This document shows positions 58,146 through 64,000 of a stretch of DNA of 64,000 bases, one piece after another (positions within the stretch are counted from its first letter, which is position 1; the number at the start of each line of letters is the position of its first letter). The DNA lies in the NCBI RefSeq assembly GCF_023159225.1, contig NC_063161.1:77414267-77478266 (forward strand), read 5' to 3'. Both the position numbers and the translations under genes were made by a program. The DNA comes from Perognathus longimembris pacificus. Taxonomy: Eukaryota > Chordata > Mammalia > Rodentia > Heteromyidae. The notes beneath the pieces were generated by a model. The model was not told where the DNA came from, did no database searches, and worked only from the letters and a program-made list of their open reading frames with translations.

Positions 58146-58385
58146 GAGATCAAACTGAGGATTTTGCATTTACTAGGCAGATGCCCTACCATTTGAGCCA
58201 TACCTCTAGCCCTTTATGCTTTAGATATTTTTTAGATAAGATCTTACACTTACGCCTACCGAGATAGCTCAGTTGGGAGAGCGTTAGACTGAAGATCTTA
58301 CACTTTTGTCCAGAGTGTGATCCTCCTATTCATGTCTCTTGAGTCACTGGGATGACAGATGTGTACCACCAGGCCTAGCTGGCTT
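58145..58385 (-). repeat. B1-ID composite SINE split by a tRNA fragment
   Basis: In reverse: a B1 head (GCCAGCTAGGCCTGGTGGTA, CAGTGACTCAAGAG), then after the interruption an ID-like half (GGGCTAGAGGTATGGCTCAA, GGTAGGGCATCTGCC). Confidence 0.75.
58252..58298 (+). pseudogene. Tailless retropseudogene of the 5' half of tRNA-Phe(GAA)
   Basis: From about 58264 the sequence is identical for 35 bases to nuclear tRNA-Phe: ATAGCTCAGTTGGGAGAGCG, then TTAGACTGAAGATCT, covering the D arm and the anticodon arm with anticodon GAA. Before it stands CCGAG, matching the acceptor 5' strand apart from extra bases at the start. The T arm and 3' acceptor strand are missing, and there is no A tail. AAGATCTTACACTT flanks the insert at 58238-58251 and 58292-58305. 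The last bases of the tRNA half (AAGATCT) overlap the duplication. This is the form of the tailless tRNA-derived retropseudogenes described in mammals. It cannot make a tRNA. Confidence 0.88.
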
Positions 58386-58389
58386 TCTG

Positions 58390-59485
58390 TCTTTTGATTC
58401 TCATTCTCTGCCCATATTGTCATCTCTTTATCTGCCCCAAATCCAGCTTCTCTATTGGAAAAGTGGAAAAAAAGAGCCATGGAAACTCTAGAAATTTTCT
58501 ATATGAGTTGAAAGGACCTCCCCATAAGCTCTACTTAGGAAAACTTCAAGGAAGCCAACTGGTTGACCCATATCACCCATGAACCACTGAGTGTGTCCAA
58601 CGGGATTGTGCACTGTGGCAGGTGATCAACCACAGAAGCAGCCTGATGGAAGGTGAGGAGAAAGAGTGATCCTAGCCAGAGAAGATCTGCAGGTGGAAAG
58701 TGGTGGGGCCAGGGCCTCACTCTCGGCTGGTCTGCCCTTAAACCCCACACTGTCAATCATTAAGCAAACACCTTTCTGAACATAGCACCAGGTCAGCACC
58801 TACCGGAAAAGCAGTCCACTGCCTCAGAGAGAATGACTAATAGATGTTCCCTATGGGGGGAAAAGATGAAAGGAAAATATGGTTAACAGATTGAATAGAC
58901 TCCCAGCCTTCGTCTACAGAGCTCTAGTGTGCAGGTACTAGATCAAACTGTGGTCAGCACTGGGTTGTTCGAAGCTATGCTGAAAGGAAGTAAGTACAGG
59001 TAAATCATGATGAACAGATGGCACCCACCTGGGAGAGCTGTGGGTCCTCATAGATGCAATGGAGCTCTGTGGTTGGCAAGAATCTGGGACCTGTCAGCAC
59101 GAGTGGTCACTGGGCTGCAGAGGCTGTCGGTGCACAGGTGTGACCCTGGCCATAACAGCGACTCAGCGGGCCAGGGGAATTGCTGCACAGATGAGTTAGC
59201 TCTCAGCCTCCATCTGGATCAAGCTGGTAGCAGCTGAAATACAAGAGAGAGATGCTTGTGGGCTGAAAACTCACCTACAGGGCAGGGAATAAGTGGGGCG
59301 TGGGAGCCAGAGCGGCCACACAGGTGTTACCCAGAGAAATCACTTGATGGCTATTGGAGAGGCTACCAGGCCCAAGGCAGAGAGGCAGCCAGGTGCTAAA
59401 GGGAAGCCAATGGGTTTCATTTCCATGGGGGGAAATGCATGGCAAAGCAGCCGACATATCTGGAAAAGAGTGGGATTTCTGAGTC
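58390..59485. other. Non-coding DNA, no gene recognised
   Basis: Somewhat GC-richer than neighbours (58950-59250), but I see no exon with good splice sites. Frames of 73-76 codons match nothing. Confidence 0.4.
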
Positions 59486-59487
59486 AC

Positions 59488-59637
59488 ACTGTGCTGGCTA
59501 GAATCCCAGCTCTGCTTAGATGATGTGAACTTGGGCTGGCTGCAAAGCTTGCCTTGATCCTCAAATTTTCTCACCTGTAAATTGAAGAGAATTACATCTC
59601 ACTCATAAAGTAGTCTTGAAGATTAAAACAGATAAGA
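59488..59637 (+). repeat. MIR SINE
   Basis: 'ctagaatcccagctctgcttag', 'gtgaacttgggctggctgcaaagc', 'cctcaaattttctcacctgtaaattgaaga' and 'tcttgaagattaaaacag' follow forward MIR. Confidence 0.75.
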
Positions 59638-59639
59638 AA

Positions 59640-59990
59640 ATTAGCTAGCATGGTAGTATGCCATGGTAGTCCCAGCTACCTGGGAGACAGAGGTAGGAGG
59701 ACCTCAGCAAATTCCAGGCCATCCTGGGAAAAATTTACCAAGACCCTGTCTCAAAAACAAAATTTAGCCAGGTGCAGTGGCTCATGCTACTCGAGAGGTA
59801 GAACATCAAGGGTTATGGTTTAATACTAGTCTGGATATAAGGGGGAAGGAAATGTGCAAGACTCCATTTGTCCATAAGCTGGGTGTGGTACTGTGCAGGT
59901 AATGCAGGGAGTCACAAATAGAAAGATGGAAGTTCAGGCTGGCCTGCACATAAAATAGGTCTCTATCTAAAAAAAAAAAAAAATCAGCCC
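59640..59990 (+). repeat. Run of three B1-type SINE units
   Basis: Unit 1 (59640-59763) has GCATGGTAGTATGCCATGGT and 'accctgtctcaaaaacaaa'. Unit 2 (about 59766-59875) has GCCAGGTGCAGTGGCTCATG. Unit 3 (about 59877-59985) has GCTGGGTGTGGTACTGTGCA and ends in A14. Each is 7SL-derived and of a different age. Confidence 0.75.
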
Positions 59991-59995
59991 AAAAA

Positions 59996-60310
59996 AGGCT
60001 TGTATAGTGGCATGTGTGGTAGAATATCTGTTTAGTGGGCTGGGGATATAGCCTAGTGGCAAGAGTGCCTGCCTCGGATACACGAGGCCCTAGGTTCGAT
60101 TCCCCAGCACCACATATGCAGAAAACGGCCAGAAGCGGCGCTGTGGCTCAAGTGGCAGAGTGCTAGCCTTGAGCGGGAAGAAGCCAGGGACAGTGCTCAG
60201 GCCCTGAGTCCAAGGCCCAGGACTGGCCAAAAAAAAAAAAAAAAAAAAAAAAAAGAATATCTGTTTAGTAAATGCAAGGCCCTGAATGCAAGACCCCAGT
60301 ACTGCCCCTC
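59996..60310 (+). repeat. ID-like SINE interrupted by the IDL-Geo at 60037
   Basis: 'gtgtggtagaatatctgtttagt' and, after the insertion, 'aaatgcaaggccctgaatgcaagaccccagtac' together make one ID-like body. Confidence 0.65.
60037..60253 (+). repeat. IDL-Geo SINE, young, 16-bp target duplication
   Basis: Near-consensus dimer (GGCTGGGGATATAGCCTAGT; GGTTCGATTCCCCAGCACCA; GGCGCTGTGGCTCAAGTGGC) with a ~24-base pure A tail. AGAATATCTGTTTAGT flanks it at 60021-60036 and 60254-60269. CpG sites are still intact, so it is among the youngest here. Confidence 0.96.
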
Positions 60311-60328
60311 AAAAATATTTTTAAAAAC

Positions 60329-60505
60329 CAAGGGTCTGCAGACATAGCCCAAGTGGTAGGTCACTTGACTTATAGTTGTGTAAGGCTCTGGATTCAATCA
60401 CTAGTACTGGTTAAAAAAAAAGAAAGAAAAGGAAGGAAAGAAGGAAAAGAGGGAGGGAAGGGGGAGGGGGGAGGGAGAGAGGGAGGAAGGAAGGAAAGGG
60501 AATAT
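60329..60505 (+). repeat. ID-type SINE with expanded GA-rich tail
   Basis: AGGGTCTGCAGACATAGCCC, AAGTGGTAGGTCACTTG and GGATTCAATCACTAGTACTGG form the body (to about 60410). A purine-only GAAA/GGAA/GGGA tail runs to about 60500. Confidence 0.78.
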
Positions 60506-60690
60506 CACCACCACCACCATCACATAAACACTATCACAACCATCACCACCACCATTACATTGCCATCATCACTACCACCACCACCATCATCACCACTATC
60601 ACCATCATTTCACCACCCACCATCATTGCTGACAATCAGTATCACCAACATCATTATTATTATCATTTATCTCATCATCATTGTACCTAT
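60506..60690. repeat. (CAY)n trinucleotide-like array
   Basis: CAC, CAT and ATC units over ~185 bp. The plus strand reads as poly-His or Ile/Thr in different frames (151-codon frame at 60272-60727), which is an artefact. Confidence 0.92.
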
Positions 60691-60699
60691 AGGAAACTG

Positions 60700-62205
60700 T
60701 GCCAATCTTCCTTGCTTTCCAGGTTAGAACAAATAATAGCAGTTTTCCTTACTTTTTTCCGTAAACCAGGAATGGAGGTCTGAATCAGCTCGGGGAGTGG
60801 GTAGGAAAGAAAGGGTGGTATGAGGGTGACGATCTCTTCTGTTGCCTATATCTGAGGCCAATTATGCCGAGACTAAAAGGGAAAGACGGTTCTCCGTGTG
60901 GCACTGTTCCCTGAGCCCTGATGCTACTCAGACTTAACTACCGATCAAGGCCTTTTCTGCTCTTGATCTATTCATTCACATTATTTTAGACTTCTGGTAG
61001 GAGCATGACAGTGGGTTAACTGAGGGCTAGAGAACAGGAGTCAAATGCCACAAAGAAAGAGACCCCTTTTCTGTAGGGAAGTATAAAGAGAAAAAGGCAT
61101 GAGAGCAATGCCATCCCTAATTTGTTTAATATTCTTTTAAAGACCTGGAGGATAAAATGGTGGAGTGGTGCAAAGAAAGCTTGGGGCTTGCAGTTGGAAG
61201 GACAAGGGATGGGAAATGGACAGACTGTGCTGAGACAGGAAGGAGAGAGATGAGTCTGGATGTGAACAAGCTTAGGGCATGGAGGAGAAACTTCATAAAA
61301 CGGGCCTCACCAGCGATTGTCTGGAAACAATCTGCCAAGACAGCACCAAGAAGAAAATTCAAAATCAGAAGGGGAAGTTTGCTCATCTCTTACACCTAAA
61401 CTTCAGCACATTGTCCCTTTGTTGTTCCTTATATTTGGGGAGATATTCTGAGCCCTGTCTCAATGAAACTCAGTAACCAAGTCTGGGAACAGACAAATTA
61501 GAGGGGGATGGTCAAGTGAGAAGGCAGCGATGAGCTGAGTGGACCATCTGGCTTGTTCCAGGGCTAATGGCCCTGTTACCTTCAGAGGATGACCTACAGA
61601 GAGGATAAAAGCCATAATGCTGCTATCAATTCCCAAGATGCTCCATCAACTCAAGTGGTAGATGACTGTGTTTTTCTCTCCAGAATGCTTGTGTGCCATC
61701 AGTGGTCCCCCATGCCCAGGGACAACATTTGTGAGCCACAAATGCTTACAACGAACTGGTGATGAGGCAACTTCCTATTTCTCGTGCCCTATGGTTCCAG
61801 TACACAAGGGCCAATTCCAACACCCCTGTTGCTTCGATTTCTAGTGAGCTCATTGCCTGAATAGCCCACAAGGATTCTCTGGCCAGCCAACTCTCCCAAG
61901 TGAGCTCATTCTGCCTCTTTGCCTCCTCTGTTCTATTCCCTAAGACTGAGTTTAAGAGCACAGCAGACTTGGCTTTTAAACAGCACTATGTGTCATCTAA
62001 ATAAATACATTTCCCTGGGGAAAACATGCTAAATATGATACTCCCGTGAGTCACACAACAGCTGTGCTGGCACCATCAGTAAAGATGGAGCCAGATTACA
62101 TTTCAGAATGGGCCATCCCAAGAAAAGCAGGAGCTGGTCACCTCCTGCTATCCTGATGAGACCTTCTGAGCTGCCCAGGAAAGCACAAAAGAACAAAAAG
62201 CTCAA
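60700..62205. other. Non-coding DNA, no gene recognised
   Basis: No exon or named repeat is clear. Frames of 60-86 codons here have no family features. Confidence 0.4.
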
Positions 62206-62220
62206 AAAAGCAAAGTCAGG

Positions 62221-62420
62221 GGCTGGGGATATGGCCTAGTGGCAAGAGTGCCTACCTCATATACATGAGGCCCTGGGTTCGATTCCCCAGCACCACATAT
62301 ACAAAAAATGGCCAGAAGTGGTGCTGTGGCTCAAGTGGCAGAGTGCTAGCCTTGAGCAAAAAGAAGCCAGGGACAGTGCTCAGGCCCTGAGTCCAAGAAC
62401 CAGGACTGGCCAAAAAAAAA
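62221..62420 (+). repeat. IDL-Geo SINE, young, 15-bp target duplication
   Basis: Full dimer (GGCTGGGGATATGGCCTAGT to CCAGGACTGGCC) with an A tail. AAAAGCAAAGTCAGG flanks it (62206-62220 and 62421-62435). Confidence 0.95.
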
Positions 62421-62435
62421 AAAAGCAAAGTCAGG

Positions 62436-62545
62436 AGCCAGTGGCTCACAGCTGTAATCCTAGCTACGCAGGAATCTGAAACCTGAGGATCACAGTTCAA
62501 ACCCAGCTCAGGCAGGAAAAGTCTGAAAGAGAGAGAGAGAGAGAC
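62436..62545 (+). repeat. B1 left half of a B1-Geo SINE, truncated by a (GA)n run
   Basis: AGCCAGTGGCTCACAGCTGT, CTACGCAGGAATCTGAAACC, CAGGCAGGAAAAGTCTGAAA, then GAGAGAGAGAGAGAGAGA (62527-62544). The Geo half is absent. Confidence 0.8.
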
Positions 62546-62653
62546 TCAATACAATTCTTGAGTTAATGGATAGAGGGGAAGATTGGCAGAGAAAGTTCTA
62601 TAAAGAAAAATTATTAGATCTCCTTTTTGCTTTGATTGTTACTTTTTTTTTTT

Positions 62654-62816
62654 TAACATGTGTGGTGCTGGGGCTTGAACTCAGGGCTTCAGTGCTGTCC
62701 TTTAGCTTTTTTACTCAAGACTATTGCTCCATCACTTGAGCCACAGCACCACTTCAGGCTTTTTGCTGGTCAATTGGAGATAAGAGTCTCACAGAGACAT
62801 TCCTGCCCAAGCAGGA
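62654..62816 (-). repeat. B1-Geo SINE, 5'-truncated
   Basis: In reverse: the linker GAGACTCTTATCTCCAATTG, then Geo with GTGGCTCAAGTGATGGAGCA, CCTGAGTTCAAGCCCCAGCA and an A tail. Confidence 0.82.
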
Positions 62817-62819
62817 ATC

Positions 62820-64000
62820 TGTTATGATTTTTAAGGATTAAGTCAAATCCAACACACTCCCCACCCACCCACTAGTACCATGGCCAAATGATAGGTGTAT
62901 CAGGCTCATAAATGAGCTAATATTTTGCAAAGCCACTGTGTAAGATTTGGAGTGCTGTGGCCGGAGTTCAGTAGTCAGTACTCACATCTAAGCAGTCCTT
63001 CGAGTTGTGGCTCTCTCTTTGTACCCTGTGTGACAGTTAGGTGTGCCTGGGAAGAAGGAAGAAGCTTTCGAAAAAGAAAAAAAAATCCAACTCTAGATTT
63101 CTTTCTTCCACATGTCAGAAGGTCTTCAAAGATGGTTTTTGCTGTGTCATGTTCAATGAATCCAAAATTCAGGAGGCAGTAAAGGGAAAAGAGAGAGTCT
63201 ATTTCGTTTTGCCTTCCCCAAATGACAATTTAGTCTTGCATTTCCCTAACGTAATTAATAGGAGGCCACTCGTGTCACTGTAGAGGAAAGGCTTGCTATG
63301 CATTACCATATTTCCCTGCAGAGCCCCACAGAGGTGAGAATTTGAGAAGGAATGTTTAAATCACACGAATAGATTGCCTATTTTCTTAAACTACATTCTG
63401 AGGCTCCTCTCTCCCTCCCTGCTTCAGAAAGAACCAACAGGCAAAAGGTAGAAGAATATTATCTTCAGGCATTTCAAGAGTTTTAGGAAGATTAATCCAA
63501 TGTGGGTGCCACCTTCAAGTCTAAATCCTTTTAGACTTCAGCAAACAGCTACCCGTTTCTCCTGTTTACTAGCCTAAGACTTCCTCTGGCCGAAGGTGGT
63601 ATGGGGTCATTTTTGCAGGTGTTGTGCAATCAAGGAAGCGAGGCTGGGGTGCTAAGATGTTCACGATGGACCGAGTGTCCCCATAGCCCTGACTGAGTTC
63701 TGCTCTTTTGCATCAACTGCTTTTGAATCTCAAAAGTGCATCAGCCAACATATGTGCAGTGCAAATTTCACCAGGTGTGCACTGATGTCTAATAAAAAAT
63801 CTGAAATTAAATCCTTATATTCTTTGATAGCATCTTTCCAAAGCAAAATTACCTGCTCAGTGATCCAAATAGCACTCTTCCTACACAGAGAGAGAGAAGA
63901 AAAATGCCACACAGAGTAAGGACTACATTGAATGTGCTAAATATTATCTTTTCAGAGGCAGGTACTGAAGACTGTCTCTTTTAGTAGAATTAATTTAATT
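62820..64000. other. Non-coding DNA to the window end
   Basis: No gene is recognised. Frames of 60-85 codons near 62925-63283 and 63730-63912 show no family features. Confidence 0.4.

Noticed and set aside
58252..58298. Functional tRNA-Phe gene
   Set aside because: Only the 5' half is present; T arm, 3' acceptor strand and terminator T run are missing.
60272..60727. 151-codon frame with His and Thr/Ile runs
   Set aside because: Built from an ID SINE, a GA tract and the CAY array.

Overview
The window is a stretch of rodent nuclear genome, almost certainly from the superfamily Geomyoidea (kangaroo rats, pocket mice, pocket gophers). The diagnostic evidence is eleven copies of a roughly 200-bp dimeric SINE. 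Its left half is an ID-like tRNA-derived monomer and its right half is the 'Geo' monomer; this IDL-Geo family is known only from Geomyoidea. Most copies still have 10-17 bp target-site duplications and A-rich tails, so many are fairly young. The species cannot be told from the sequence.

Layout. From 1 to about 37.4 kb the DNA is AT-rich, non-coding, and mixed with SINEs (IDL-Geo, B1-Geo, B1-ID composites, ID, MIR), decayed L2 and L1 pieces, a MaLR-type LTR, a MER5-like DNA transposon cluster and microsatellites. A broken RPL36 retropseudogene lies at the left edge. From about 37.5 to 39.5 kb there is a strong CpG island. On the minus strand it holds the promoter (CCAAT and GC boxes), a CGG-rich 5' leader and one convincing first coding exon (38107-38371), which ends in a good phase-1 splice donor after a predicted signal peptide. 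I do not recognise the gene. The AT-rich DNA from 1 to 38.1 kb is then most simply its first intron, or at least the start of it. From 39.5 to 64 kb is upstream intergenic DNA, with more SINEs, L2/L1/LTR relics and a dense set of simple repeats (GATA/TGAA compound array, CA, TG, GA, CAY).

No complete multi-exon gene, functional tRNA or rRNA gene, CRISPR array or bacterial feature is visible. Nearly all open frames of 60-170 codons are chance frames in SINEs, microsatellites or GC-rich DNA. The most notable observations are: a tailless insertion of the 5' half of tRNA-Phe with a 14-bp target duplication (58.24-58.31 kb); an ID element that appears to have carried a downstream IDL-Geo with it in one retrotransposition event (28.0-28.35 kb); a SINE tail that has grown into a ~330-bp GAAA array (15.5-16.06 kb); and sequence evidence that the Geo monomer is an ID/tRNA-like unit with an inserted segment, also used as the right half of a 7SL-derived B1-Geo SINE.
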